The notes under the pieces are model-generated. The model was given only the letters and a program-made list of their open reading frames with translations, searched no databases and had not been told where the DNA came from. This document shows positions 48,101 to 62,520 of a stretch of 64,000 nucleotides of DNA, piece after piece; position 1 is the stretch's first letter, and every line of letters starts with the position of its first letter. The translations under genes and the position numbers were made by a program. The DNA comes from Karalla daura (lineage: Eukaryota; Chordata; Actinopteri; Chaetodontiformes; Leiognathidae): assembly GCA_029224185.1 (NCBI GenBank), contig CM055196.1:12650009-12714008 (forward strand), given 5' to 3'.

Positions 48101-51020
48101 GGGTTTTATTTTTTTCCACATGGTATAGCTCATTAGATTGGAGCAATGCAACTGAAACCAATGCCATATGGTTGTTAACGGAAGAAACTCAATTAGAAAG
48201 CTAACAGGGTCAAATGAGGGCACTGGGCTTAGGTGGACAGACAGAAAAAAGGAAGCTACACATGGTGTTGGACCAAAACACATGGAGACATAATCTCAAG
48301 GGAGGATGCAGAGTGAAGCTAAGGGTATAGCTGCAGAAATTAGCAATGAATTAGATATTACATTTTAATAAAAATCTGTCTTATTTTCAGTTTGTTCCTT
48401 CTCTCATGCACACACAATAATCCTTTACAATATTTAAGTAAATTCACCTATGTTACAGCACACAGCAATTCTGTCATTTTTGCTGTCATATGTTGCATCT
48501 TTCTTTGCCCCTCTACAATGATAATAAGACTCTGCTTATTTAATTATTGATTAATTCATTCAAATCATTGTGACTGTTATTTCTTTCTCATCTCTTCTTA
48601 TCTGTCTTCCATGCAATATTCTGTTGAATGTCATCATCCTGTATTTGATGTGGCTTGATTCTCAGCATACTGACTGGTATCTGTTTACACTTAAGTTTTT
48701 GAATAAATTAACACTTTTTAGTGAACTTAAAATGGCTGATATATAAGAACTATTTTTTCCATCTGTCAATATTCTAAAACTATTGTGATTTCCAAGCATA
48801 AAATTCTGATTTTCTAAACTAAACCTTAAACTGAACTTAACCTCAGCCCTAATCCTCTCAACTTTCAACCCAAAGGCTCCTCATTTTTACAAAGCCTTTA
48901 CCCCCACAACCCCACCTTTCAGTCCCCTCACCCTCTAAGCCAGACCACCTGGGACACGGCCTCCAGTATCTGGTCCAACCTGTACCTTTTTTGAGGACTC
49001 GGGCATGAATCATGACCTCATTCTGGCAAGTTAATCACATCACAAAAAGCAATGATCCTCGCAGGAAACAAGACTTAAAAACCAGGAAGTTCAGAGAGAG
49101 GGATAGCCCGAGGCTGGTAATCAATCACTGTGTCTGGCATGACATCACCTGGATGTGTATGTGTGTGCAAGCACTTGTGTTTGGAGCATTTGTTGTTCCC
49201 AACATATGGTATCAAGGTCTCTCGCTTAAGGAATTGCCACCACATAAAAGATGATCTTTTCTAACATGTAGAATAGCAGAATCAATAAGACTTTGTGTTG
49301 CCACAGCAGCTACTAGCTCAGTTTTGGCTTCACTGAAATGTGGATCCGTCCTGACAGGAACCTCATTATGACTGACATGCAGTAACTGGAGAGACAGGAA
49401 AAAAAACCCTTTATAAGAGACATGTTTTTTTTTTCCCTTGACCTTCATACCAGTGGTTTGAATTTAGTACAAACTCTTGTTTCCAAGGTTACAGCATGGC
49501 ACCATCCAATTAGTGACAGTGTTGTGTCTGTGGGGTAGGCACAGTACGAGCAGTGAAATTCTCCCAGCTTCACAACCTTTACTTCCACTGAAACTCACTA
49601 TTTTGATTCTTTTTTTGGTCTATTTTTCATGTCTGCAAACTCTATAACTACTCTTAATCTGCTAAATTTTAAATGCATAGCCTCTCGTAACAAATGTGAT
49701 CATTAATTTTTATTTCAAAAATGTTTTTGTTTTACTTAGCCTCACACGTTTTATCCTAACAAGAGAATTTGTTTATTCACATTTATCATTCACAGCAAAA
49801 GTGGAGCAGACTTCCTCAATCCCACAATCCCTTAGGGCAGAGCACAAGAACACAGGCTGTCAGCAAAGACGAAAACAACACATCCTGGGGCCTGTGGCAT
49901 GTGTCGTTAGTTAGAATTGAAATAGATTCATTCCCTCTGCTGACGGTCTGCAATATCAGATTTTGGCTACACAGCAGTAATAAATCACATTAATATGGAA
50001 TGTATTTCATTTGATTAGCTTCCTGCTTTTGCGAGCACACGCATGCACACACGCACACACGCAGACTGCAAAACAAGCAGATGCATACTCTCATACACAT
50101 CCTACATGCAGGGAAAAATGCTTACATTTTTCACAGAATGGCTCTGGGAATCATTGTAGCACTCATGTTAAGTCATACGCAGCTTGATACAGCACACCTG
50201 TTCCACTGACACATGGGCCACATGCAGAACAGCGCTGGCTGCTAAATGCGCACTCTCCCACTGTTTACAGCTTTGCTCTCAAGTACCCTAACCCCCCGGC
50301 CTGCCTTTCTCTTCCTCTCTTTAAGCCATTTTTGTCAGGCCTTCTTAAAGGATATAGCTGGTAGCCGTGGTTAATGTACCGTATCATCGTATGTGACACA
50401 TCCTCCTTTCATCATTCCTTCTTGCCGGACTGCAGATGTGTGTACATTATGTGTGTTAGTGTGATAGAGTCCAAGTCATAGAGCAGATTGTTTTCATAGC
50501 GTCTCCATTAATGTCAGCTCTTGTACAGGTCTGTGGACGTGTGGAACACACTGTCAAATTAACTGTTCAAAATATAGTGATCGCCTGAAATGGAGGGGGG
50601 GTGAATTTCCATAAAGACATCTTGTCTAAACATCAGTAACCCTTAATGTAACCCTTGAATTTCACCAAGTGGCTCCCAATATTAGTAAAATGTGCGACAC
50701 ACAGTCATACATTGTGTAAACACACATCGTCCAGCATCCCCTTAGATTCACTTGAATAGTTCATTTCATTTTCTTGTCAACATTTAGGAGGGAAACATAA
50801 CACTATGTTCAAAACAAAACAAACAGATTTGAGTTAATAAGCAATTGTCAGGTCTCATTTTTGTTTAAGCAAACCCAAACAATAATTTGTGTTAGTTCAT
50901 AAGACCTAGGAAGTGGTTTGCAGATTCTGTTACTTTGTCAGAGAGCTAGCCAAAAAGAAAAAAATTTACCACAGCATTCAAACTATTTCTTTAAATCAAG
51001 TAAGATGTCAAAACCCATAC
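45143..51020. other. Gene-free region
   Basis: No coding exon supported. Mostly unique sequence with few microsatellites; a candidate regulatory block lies at about 46745-46945. The G-rich stretch at 45505-45725 is purine-skewed but has no recognised function. Confidence 0.6.
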
Positions 51021-51023
51021 AGG

Positions 51024-51362
51024 ACGGAGTGGTAGTCAGCACTGTTGCCTCAAAGTAAGAACGTGCTGGACTCGAATCACATTCAGACCGAGGGTCTTCC
51101 TGTGTAGAGTTTACATGTTATCCCCATGTGTTTTTTCTTCAGGAACTCCATTTTCCCCTCAAAGTTCAAACACATGCAGGTTTAGATCAATTGGAGATTC
51201 TTAATTGCTCCAAGGAGTGAGTGTGAGAGTGGATGGTGTGTGTGTGTGTGTATGCCCTGTGATGCTCTGGAGACCTTGCTTAAAATGTATTCGCTGCCTC
51301 AACCTTATTTGCACTGGAAATATTTGCCCCCGCCACAAAATGGATAAGATAATAGATGGACG
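51024..51362 (+). repeat. V-SINE-like element
   Basis: Begins CGGAGTGGTAGTCAGCACTG with a GGACTCGAATC B-box-like string, followed by TGTGTAGAGTTTACATGTTA and CATGTGTTTTTTCTTCAGG. It ends in ATGGATAAGATAATAGATGG. The order head, core, tail is complete but diverged; an internal GT run is at 51236-51250. Confidence 0.6.
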
Positions 51363-54300
51363 GAAAATATCAAAATCCAGAATGCCATTTTTTTGGCCAC
51401 ACCAAATGAAAACAGCATATTTTAATGCATCTTTTAAAACATTGTGGAATTGAGTATTGATGTTTTTGGTATCTTTGCAAGGCCAAATGCACAATTTGTA
51501 TTTCATTTAAGACATTGGCATGAATTTCAGTGAATGTGGCCTTGCAACTAGTGCAACTGTGAGGCCAAAAAAGTACAAACAGACGTGCATATTGTGGCAT
51601 TCATAGCCAAGCCAATAGAAGAATGTTTAAGCTAGTATATAATTAAGATGTTAGATTAAGATTTGGCAGAGCAAGCTGTGATTCACTACTAATTTCTTGC
51701 CTTTGTGTGCTATGCACTCTTTGTCAGAGCTCAAGGGAAATCAAAAACAGCTGTTTGCGCTTTGCCTTGGCTACAGTACAAACCTTGAGCCACCTGGCTG
51801 TCCATGCGGTCAGTGCTTGCATATTATATCTCCTCGGCTTTCTTAAAATTGAGTCATAAAGGTGAAATATTGGTTACAATAACATAGTTATCAAGGTTGT
51901 GCCTTATAACATCCTTCCTCCAGGAAAACAGATATCAAGTGCAGCTCTTTTATGAGCCATCACTGGATGTTACTCATCCACAAAGGACAATGTAATGATG
52001 ATAACTATCTTTCAAGGGTGCCATCCAGGAAGCCAAATTTGGACATAGCAAGGACTACAGATCTCTATTGTTTTAGGATCATCTTTAGACTCTAAAAATC
52101 TCTGCACCCCTGCTGACTGTCTGCAGCAATTTTGTCCACATATATTGATGAAAAGACGGTGTTTCCAACCCATTTTCACGGACTCGTTCTCCTCTTTAGA
52201 CCGGTGAATTTCATTATTCCCTCTAAAAGGAAATGGTCTGTCGACTGCATCTCCCAATGAGCTGACACAGTCCCCCTGGGCCGAGGGAGTGACTGGAAGG
52301 AATGAAGGGACAGATGGAGCCAGAAAGAAGCAGGACCTTTGATGTGTGGTTAGAGATAGAGCTTCAGGTTGACGTGTTTGATGTCTGTGAGCTGGGCCGA
52401 GCCTGGCAGGTCAAACAGTCAAACTCAGCGCGCACACCTGGAACACTGTAAAAAAAAAAACATGTTTTATCAAAGGGTACTGCGCAATCCATACAGAATA
52501 AAGCCCACATATTTCAGTCATTTTTCTGACAGAGTTTGTCTTTGTGCGTAATCGAGTCCAGCGGTGGATCCAAGGCGTGTGAGGTGCAGGGGTGAGAAAA
52601 TAACAGGGGAAAAACAGCTGCAGAGAGCTGCACAGAAGGTAGTGATGCTTTTATGGTGGAGTGTCATAACGGTTTTATTATATGCCTCACATTTAAAGTT
52701 TAAGGACTATCAAACTATGATAATCCTCTGCATTATATTTTCTTTAATGTGCTTTGAGGACACTTCATCCTTCCCCTGCTCAATGGGCCATCACAGAGGA
52801 CGCCGGGCTTTAGACTAGAAGATACAGCACATTACTCTATACTGTAAGACTGCTCCCACGTTTACTGCAACTTTAGAAACAGCCTCCTCTGAGCTCAGCC
52901 TTTTATAACATTCTGTATAAATACAGGTCAAGCTCTTCAGCACCCCCTCCCATCCTGAGATGAAACAAAAACTCAGGACACCTAACTCTTTACAAACACT
53001 TACAAAAGAGTCAAAGATAACAGAGGCAGCAGCACAACAGTCAGACATCTTTCCCTTTGTTTTCTCTCCCTCCTGAGATCTGGAGACAAAGCTAACAAAG
53101 CTCATTGCCTTTGCACAATATTTTTTTGCTGGAGAATTATCTACAGTAGCATCTTATTAACAAGGCATCCATCATACAAATGTAATCTAACTTGAGTTTT
53201 AGCTTTAAGCTAAAATATGTTTTCATGCTGCATTTTTGTTAATCCAAGACTTGAAACGGTGCCAAAAAATCACAGTCAGAGTCAAGATAATTTGTTTCTT
53301 TCACTTTCAAATTGTTACTTCATTACAGACGTCTGTTTTTGACACAGAAACTCACTGATGTTTTTTTTTTCATGAACTTTCTAAGTGTGCTCTCTGAGGG
53401 TAAAGCCCCTGTAAAGGAGCCACTTTTGTGGTTGTTTCAGTAAAGCTTCTTTTACAATAAAACAGTGGGACTCTGTATATAGTGCACGCACACTCACGCG
53501 CACACATGCACCTATATATGCACAAGCACACACACAGACATACAGTTTCAAAGACTCCCCTGATGATGCCCCAATTAAGCTCGACCACATGGAAGCCATT
53601 GAGTGTGAAATTGAAAACAGGGACAGGAACACCATTATAACGTCAGTGCTCTAACTTCATAATGGCAGTGCGGCGTAAGATCAGATAGTCTGTGTGCAGG
53701 CGACCAGCCCCGAATCGAGAGCTCTGACACTTGTGGGGAGATGAATCGTTTGGTGCTGATAGATGTGACAGGAAGAAAACATCATGCTCTGTAAGATGTA
53801 AAGTAGAAATGTGAATGGTTAAGAAGATTCTGTAACGCAGCTGCTGCAGAACTCATTTTTGGCAATACAATATGTGACACTTGAACGAGGATGCGATTAC
53901 CCGTGAAATACGGCGAACAGCACGGCTTCAGTTTAAGTAGTTGATATAAATAAGCGGGGAAAGCAGTTGCCAAGCTGGAGTTGCGGTAGTAATTAAGCAA
54001 ATCACAGTTTCAACTGAAAATGGGGCCCTGAAATTAATTAGACAAATAATTAAAGAGCAGGGAAAGACTAAAGAGGTTTTTCTAATGAGCTAAGACAAAA
54101 TCAGAGACCACATTCAGGCGCAGAGGCCTGAGAGAATCAGAAACAAACAGGGTGACAAAGTATGGATTTCAATAGCCCACTAGAGCGGGGTCGTATCAGC
54201 ACCCTGCAGACAAAACACACAGAGAGAGACACACACACACACAGTCCTTCTTTTTCCACAGTTCAATCAAATAAAAAGCATGCAAGCATGTCTGTGATTA

Positions 54301-57047
54301 AATAATAAGACTGTACTTATTGTGATATCGTGCTGCACCAATTCCACATAATAACCATATACAGTACAGTAGAAGTAGTAAATATAACATGGATGAACTC
54401 TTTCATCCCTTCTGTTTTCCTTCTCCGTGGCTCTTGGCTTTGCAGATGTTTCTCCACAAACAAAGCCGCGACAAACCTGCGCCCAGGTTACAAGCGGGGG
54501 TTGGAGGCTGCAGCCACAGGGGTCATCCCATCTCTAGGGCTCGGGCCTTCAAGAGAATACCCAGGAGAACCACAACTTTTTTTTGCCTCTTTTAACCCTC
54601 CTTCCTCTCGTTTGTCACGGAGCCGCTGTGCTGACAGCGGACCCACTGCACTGCGCACACCGTCCGTTCTCTGCTCCCAGCGTTTACGTCCCCTCCATAC
54701 CTCGGTCCCACACTTTCCCACAGACAGTTGACTTGTTTTATCTGACCCAAAGTTCACACTGTCATCACAAAGTCTTTTAGGCGCCAGAACTGTTGCCTTC
54801 TCTGTTTACTGCCTTTTTGGTTTCGACCGAGGGTATAGAGTGCGAGAGTCAGTGCTGTCTGCTGGGATTCGTAAGACCTCTGAGGCCAAGGCATTGATAT
54901 ACTGATCTGTCATCTCTTCCTGTCTTCCTCCGTTCCGTGTGTCTGTCTGCTCCCTGCAGGGACTGTGACGCACCTCCTAATGTGTATTTAACGTCTCGTC
55001 TGCCCTGTCACCACGTAGTTAGGAGGATGTCTGCCCTGCCGTTCTGCAGGTTTTGATGACAGTAGAACCACTGCTGTACGCTCTGCTGGGGCCTAAAGGC
55101 TCTGTGTCTGTCTGCCTCTTTTATCCCTCCATCCATCCTGTCCCTGCATCCCACCATCCCTCCTCTCCTGGGGTTTATGTCTCCTCGTCCGCCCCCCCTC
55201 CCTTTGTCACAGCTTGTCCTGTCATTACTCACACTGGCTATCCGTTGACAGGGGTGCACAGAAGACAGAAAAATGTCTGTGCCTATCTGTGTGTGTGTGT
55301 GTGTGTGTGTGTCGCTATATGTGTGTGCATCTACGCTCAGCATCTTATTACATCGCAATCAGTAGTGTGGCAGCCAACAGCAGGGAGCAAATCACATTAA
55401 GATAATTGGGAAACACTTCATGTTGGACAGCTGGGGTTGTGCTGGATTGATTAAATAAATTTGATGTCACAGAGGAAAACCACCCTACCGGTGTGCACGT
55501 TTGAGTGTGTGCGTGGGTGTGTGTGTGTGTGTGCAGTCATCAAAGAGAGAACTGTAGAGAAACAAGACAAAGGTCTACTAGTCTGCCAGAGAAAAACCTC
55601 AAAGTAGGATCAAAGCTGAGGTGCCGTAGAGTAAAGTCCTGCACAACCTTTGGGAGTGAGATTGTTAACCTAGAAAAACAAAAAAAGGCTGGCTTATTGT
55701 TTGTCATCTATGCAGTTTGCTTCCGAGGATACGCACAAGCCTCATCTTCTCCTAGGCGACCACTAGATGTCACTATTATCTGTGTGTTAAATATGACTTT
55801 TCCCTTGCTGACATGTTTGGCTCTCACTGATAACTGTTGCCTAATTTGCCACACAGCATTACGCTGTTGTTTTCAACCCCGAGCCTGCAGGTAAGCTTCT
55901 GTCACATTTTCTTTCGATTTAATGGTTTCAAATCAGCTTATGACTTCTTTTGGCATATCCGCTGCACTGTTTGTCAAAACATGAGGAATTCATTGTGGGG
56001 ATGAATGTGCAACTTGTGTTGTTCACATTTCTTCTGAGGTCAGCTCTGCCCTGCTGATGCAAGGACACACCGGTATGAACTCAGGGTATGCAAATGAGCA
56101 GCAAGTAATAAAAGTTCAAGCCGAATTGTTTAAGAGTTCATTGAACTGGAATAAAAAGATGTGCAGGAAATTACTTCAGTTTGTCATCGCTGTGGCAAAT
56201 TAGGCAAGGACTGAATAAATGGATTAGCAGAAATGTGTGTGATGGGAGTGTGTGTGTGTTGGAGGCATAATGCGTCTGTGTCGTCTGGTTTCATGTGAGT
56301 ATTTGTGAGAGCACCCGTTATTCTACACTCTAATGTATGTTCTGTTATGTCCATGTGAGACTGAGATAACAGGATACACAACATTGCTTCCATCTTTTTA
56401 ATGGCGTTCATCCTACTCCTCCTTGTGTTGTCATGGTGATGTGTCCCTTCCCAACCTTTTTTTAGATAGGTATGCAGGGTTTGTTCCTCCTTTGCAATCT
56501 GACACACATACAGCAGAGCTGCCATGAACATATACCACATTACAGACTCATTAAAAAACAGACAGCTTGCAGAGGACAAAAATTCGTACTCATAAAATGT
56601 ACTCATCTCCAGTTCATGGGGACAAGCCAAACTTATACCCAGGTTCATGTTAGACTTAATTTTAAACCTAAGCAAATTGAGGGGATTTGAATTTTAAAGT
56701 ATTTCTCTTTGAGTTATTTTGAGTAAAGTAGGCTTCCCCTTACACGTTTTTTTTTATTATTCATTTGAACTGTCCTCTGTTGTAAATCCATCTCACTCCA
56801 CTCCCTAAGGTACAACTTAACTCTTATTGCCAGGCATTAGTAATCGATTACAAGGAGAAATGAGGACTTGGCTGCTGCCAGAACTTTAAACACCCAACTG
56901 ATCTTATTTAGATTTAGTCAAGGGAGAGGAGAAGCGAGAAAAGAGAGGTGTGGATAGACAGGCTCGACTGTCTTATCTCCAGCCTGTGGTCACATCCGCT
57001 TTTCACACCTTCTGTTCTATCTGCAGCCCACACAAAGATGCAAACAT

Positions 57048-57092
<45 letters not shown>
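57048..57092. repeat. (CA)n microsatellite
   Basis: Uninterrupted CA array of about 22 units. Confidence 0.95.
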
Positions 57093-57093
<1 letters not shown>

Positions 57094-59404
57094 CCACCGT
57101 AGGTACACGTACACGCACGCACACACTTGAAGACGTGCTGGGTAATAGAAACATCACAGAATGATTAATTATCACATGTATTGGAGACAATTTAGCACAG
57201 TTAGTACATTTACCGGAGCAACTGTTCGCCATCCAGATCTGATGCATAACTTGGCCTACATGATTGCAGCACTGATCTGTTCATTATTTGTGCAGACAAA
57301 AGACAAATTATCATACCAGTGTTTGTGCGTGCAAAATTTAACACACCTGTAGCAACGCTATTATTTCCATCTGTCGCATGTTTCCTATCTTCCAACTCCC
57401 CATTGTCTGCACCTTAACAAAGCCTTTGTTCCACACACAAATACACTCATCCACATTCAGCAAAACCCTGTGACAAATTATTATCAAGGCAGACAAAACA
57501 AACCATTTTCCTGTATGAGTGGTTTCCTATTACTTTTGAACAGGAAGCAAATTAGGGTGAGGAGACTGTTGCTGATGAGAAGTGTGTGTCTGGATGCCAG
57601 GTGCAGTAGAGAGCTCGTTTTGCATATCAGAGAAGGGCTATTATGAGTTGAGCCATGCATGCTCTGCATTAGTGGATGTAACGACCGAATGAGGGGCAAC
57701 TGAATGAGGGGTTACTGCTCACACACGTGCACACAAACATACACACCCAGACACAAGCACACGTGCCGATGGACCCCGGTGGCGAATACACATATACACA
57801 CAAGCCCTACTGTATTCACTGAGCGTGGGGTCATCAGTAATGGAGCAGACTATGGGAGCGAGAGCGACAGTGATGGAACCGCATCTCCATAAAACCTGTT
57901 CTCCTCTCGCATCCTCCATACATATTCAGACGGGCCGACTGATGCCGTGCCACGTCGTTAGCAAATGAAAAGTAGTTTAGCATGAGAATGAGCCCGTGGG
58001 GTCACAGGAAGAAGAGATGCGCGGGTATCGAACAAATTCCTCTCGGCCAGTAATTGGCCTGAGAGGAGAAAGGATGCGAGGGAGTACGGGGAAAAAGGGG
58101 GATTTATTCTTTTTTTTATTTCATAAACGCTACATTTACAGTGCAGCCCGTCCATCTTTGTGTGGAACATCTGTTTGCATAATAGAGGCATTGTTATCAG
58201 ACGGAGCCATCTGATATTTAAATCACATTGTTTAGTGGGGTTTCGTATTCAGGTGAGCTGATACATTTTCATCAGCGAGGGTCACGAGCTCCGGTTTGAC
58301 ATCAGATAGCAGCATCTCACCGTCTAAAATTCAGGCTTTTTTTTGAGGATTGCTGTACTTTATGCAAACTTTTAAACTTTTGATATTTCTGACAGGAATA
58401 TATGACATGACAGATATGACAGGAACTCTGAGAACAGCTGGCACCCAGTTGTTGGCAGAGATTCATTATTCAGGAATAGTATAGCGAGACATTGGCAACA
58501 ATTGTCAACAAACTTTCAGTGTAATTAGGTCTGCTATGGTTTCCAGGCTCCATGGACAGCACCAGCTGAAGGACACTGAGATTCTTAATGTTTGCTGAAG
58601 GTTAGGCAACAAAAACCCCTCAGATAAGGAAAGTTCAGTGTCAATCCTCATTACATAAATGGAAACTTAAACGAGACATAGCTCTTGAGGGAAAATGCTG
58701 ACGCCCCAGCCTCTCAACAGCTTTCTAAAAGAGAAGCCATCTTACTCTTCTTGTATTCATTATTAACTTAAGTCACAGCCTTGTTCAGTACAACATCACA
58801 TCCGTTCCTTGGTTTCCCTGCTGAGTTACATGAGAAGATCAATAACCACTACAATGTTTGTCCATTAAATATGAATCGAGAGCCAAGAGACAGTTGGCTT
58901 AGGTTAGCATAAAAAGTGAAAATGGGGCAATGGAAAATGTGCAGAGCAGCACCTCTAAAGCTCACTAATTAACACCTCTTGTCTTTACTGAATCCATACA
59001 GAAGTCACCCTGAAGTCACCCTCTTTGTATTCCACAGCTCTCAGCTGTTTGTGTTGACGTATGCTCAACCACGGCATTTGCTGGTGTTCGCCCAAGAAAC
59101 CCCAGCGGTTGATCTTCTTTAAAAAAACAAAAGAATCGGCAATGATGTAGTGAAAAGCGCTGGGATGGTTCTGTGAAAATTTTCAGCAGAAAGTTTTATG
59201 AGCCACAGCGACTTTTGAAAAGTCACCAGTGCAAAACTCACTGGCTAGATGAGGTTTGGCCCAGATGTTGAGTTCACCGTGGGCCAGATAGCGTGGGGCA
59301 GAACGGGCCCGGGACTGATCAGTAATCAAGATCAACATGCGGTCCGAACCAATTTACACTACCTAGAGAAACTGACATGCTTCGCTGCTCCCCCTGACCT
59401 CTTG

Positions 59405-59475
<71 letters not shown>
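59405..59475. repeat. (CT)n microsatellite
   Basis: CT array with one CTGT interruption. Confidence 0.95.
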
Positions 59476-59478
<3 letters not shown>

Positions 59479-60103
59479 TTCTGTCTCTCTCATCCTTTGT
59501 CTTTCTCTGTCCTTCTCTCTGCCTCGGCCTTTTTTATATGTAATCTCTCTGGCCCAAGTTGTCCACAGAGCAGAAAGTCATTAAGTGTTGGAGGGGCGAC
59601 AGCGTGGTGACGGTTCAGCCTGAGAGAACACAGTCTCCCTGAGCAGGCCTGACCACGGCTGCACATGGATTAGCTCATTACAGTTCACGCTTTTACCCTC
59701 TCCGTGCGAGGGCAGAGCGGGAGTCCAAAGGGCAGCCAGGTGATGTTCTCAATGGGACCTTTATATTTGCAAATCAGTTCGATTCTGTTCTTCCCCCCTC
59801 TTGTTCGTGTCTTTTCTTCGCCGCTTGTACTTCTTTGTTGAGGCACCAATGGAGTGATTAATTGTATTACATGGGAGTAATCCTCTACGTGCTGCGCTAC
59901 GTCCCCATCGCTTACGACTAATGTGCAAACGCGACCCACTCTTCCTAATAATTCTAACAACTCAAGATTCCAACCTCGAGGAGAATGCGCAAAAACATGC
60001 CCCTCAAACTCTGCCCTGTCAAGTTTATTGATTAGACATAACAGCGTCTTTGCATACTAAAGGCCAAACAGCCACCGAAGCTGACATCTGAAATTTCATG
60101 TGA

Positions 60104-60104
<1 letters not shown>

Positions 60105-60157
<53 letters not shown>

Positions 60158-60178
60158 TGTGTGTATGTGTGTGAGTGT
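60105..60178. repeat. (GT)n microsatellite
   Basis: GT array with CT and AT interruptions at the 3' end. Confidence 0.95.
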
Positions 60179-61080
60179 ATACCTCATTAGGCCCACAGCG
60201 GAGGATAGTAGCCTGGCCAATTACACCAAATCCTCCTTATCTTCCATCTCTTTCCATCTTCTCCCTCTCTCGCTGCTTCCATCCTTTCCCCAACCTCCCC
60301 AAACAAACACATCCATTTGCATATTGCTTAATGGATTGCAAATCATCCGACCCCCCAAAATGAGCTTAATTGAGGTAATGCATCATATTGTCGGCCGATT
60401 TGAGGAGGATAATCATTTTTGATGTCATTCTTTAACATTCTTTTCCTGTTCCTGTATGTCAACACTGAGCAAAGGGGTCTTTGATGTGGAGCTGAGGGTC
60501 CTCGTTGAAATGTTAAGTTGCGCTCTGCGGCAATGACATATAAAATAGAAAATTGCTGGTAAAGAGGCATCAAAGACTTAAATATTGTTCTCCAGACTTG
60601 AACGATGTCACACGAGAGAACAGGTGTCGAGTTGTGAATTTGCTGTTTGTGCTGCATAAGTGTTTTGATGTGTGGCAGCATTACTCTGCCACCTATGGAC
60701 ATAGACATGAAGGCACATCACAGAGGTTATCTGTGTTGCACAGTGTGGGAGCAGCGGCCCGCAGAGTCTCAAACTACAGGTTAAGGCATGCACTGTATAG
60801 CTGTAATCTGTTTGGCAAAAACAAGTGGTGTTAATCTGCTCTACAGGGGAGTGTGGTGAGACTGGGAGACAGAGCAACTGGGAGAAGCATCATGTCACAC
60901 TACAACCTCTGATGCTTGTGTGGGTGTTTGTGTGTATGTGTGTGTGTGCTTAGTGGGGGTGTGTGAAGAGATGGCCAATGGAGACCCTGAGAGAGCAGGT
61001 TCCCATGACCCGTGTAGTCCAATAGGAGGTCTCGTCAACTTGTAAAGACACCACTCTGCCAGGGAGTGCACACACATATT

Positions 61081-61121
61081 CACACACACACAAACACACA
61101 CACACACACACACACACACAA
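61081..61121. repeat. (CA)n microsatellite
   Basis: CA array with one AAACA interruption; a second CA-rich stretch follows at 61293-61345. Confidence 0.95.
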
Positions 61122-62375
61122 TGTGACCACACACAGACCAGTTTGAGTCAATCCAATCTGATCTCAGGCTAATTTGGCAAACACCATCCTCTCTATCTCT
61201 GCTCCCTTTTCATGCTGCTCCTGAAGATTTCATCTGTCCCTGAGAGAATTCCCAGGCCTTTCTGATCTGCGCTGCTCAAATTTAACAGAACACACACTTA
61301 CACACACACACACACAGACGCACACACAAACGCACACAAACACACGCAGAGGAGTGTATACAGGCATTTACCACGCATCCAACAACAAAAGGCAGAAACC
61401 CACCAGGATTGTAGTTTCACTCGAATGAAACAAGTGTGACATAGTCATCCATGAATAATCTTCAACACTCAATGAAACAAAGTTCAAAGAAACTTTTAAA
61501 GACACGTCTGGACAGCAGAATCTTTGACAGAGATGCTCTGTCTCGTCTGAAATCTTCTGAGGTTATCATCTGAAATGATGTGAATATTTATGAGCCGAGA
61601 GGGATGAGACACAGTCAAATCTAAAATATGAATTTCCTAATCAGAGCTAATAAATATTTGACTTGTAGAGTCTATCGTACAGATTAATAGATATTCGGGG
61701 CTAAATTCTTAATGTGAAGCATGGCCATACAGTATGGTTCCCCATTAGGACTCAAGTCATCTTTGTCACTCACTGATGACGTCGTTGCCTGACCTTATCA
61801 TCTCAGTCTTTTCCCATTTCTGTGAAAGAAAAAAATCCTGGACAGCTCTAGTGTTACACTCATCATATTAAAATCAAGGTTAAGATAAATTATTGACATC
61901 TAAAATTAGACATCTGGGGATTTTGATGCAAGTTTTTTTTATCTGCATTCCAACCCCTATCCCTCCTCTTCTTCCCTGTTTTCTCTGATGAATGACACGA
62001 CAACCTCTCGCCTCCATTTCATCGGTCACCTTGTTACTTCGACATGGTCAGAATTTTAACAGTCCCCTTGTTGTCCACCGGTCAGCAGGGGACATCAGAC
62101 AGGAGATAAGAGACAACACAAGATATTTATCAAGATCTTAGCCCTCTGTCAATTTCAATTGTGGACCCCTAAAGCCGCTGTGATTAATGTATTTATATCA
62201 CTAATAGATCAAATTACTTTGTGAAGTGTGGCTCTTTGGGTTCTGTAAGGGATTGTTACGACAACATATATGACACTGGATTTTGGTGTCATTCTAATTC
62301 TTTTAGAGATTGCATAGTTTTTTGTGTTCTCTGTAATCCTGGGCAGGTCACTGGCCTTTCTGTGCCATCGTTTAT

Positions 62376-62520
62376 GCCATCGTTTATGCCATCATTTATG
62401 TTCTCCTCATGTTTGTGTCGGTTTCCTCTGGCTGCTCTGTTTTCCCAAAGAGTCCAAAATCATGCATATTTAGATTGATTAGTGACTTTTGTTTGTCCTT
62501 GGGTGTGAGTGAGATAGGGT
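62376..62520 (+). repeat. V-SINE core fragment
   Basis: Contains GTGTCGGTTTCCTCTGGCTG, GTTTTCCCAAAGAGTCCAAA and TAGATTGATTAGTGACTTT, matching the order of the V-SINE central domain. Its 5' side is replaced by a 12-base tandem (GCCATCGTTTAT, three copies at 62364-62399). Confidence 0.5.

Larger units (their letters stand above)
51363..62370. other. Gene-free region with microsatellites
   Basis: No coding exon supported. Arrays lie at 55287-55312 (GT), 57048-57092 (CA), 59405-59475 (CT), 60105-60178 (GT), 60908-60950 (GT), 61081-61121 (CA) and 61293-61345 (CA). Unique AT-rich blocks at about 53920-54070, 57950-58250 and 60310-60430 are possible regulatory elements. Confidence 0.6.

Noticed and set aside
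51060..51085. tRNA-like B box
   Set aside because: Part of a SINE head; no cloverleaf could be made, so not a tRNA gene.
54330..54731. 133-codon plus-strand open frame in a GC-rich patch
   Set aside because: No recognisable domain or convincing splice sites; composition alone is not enough.
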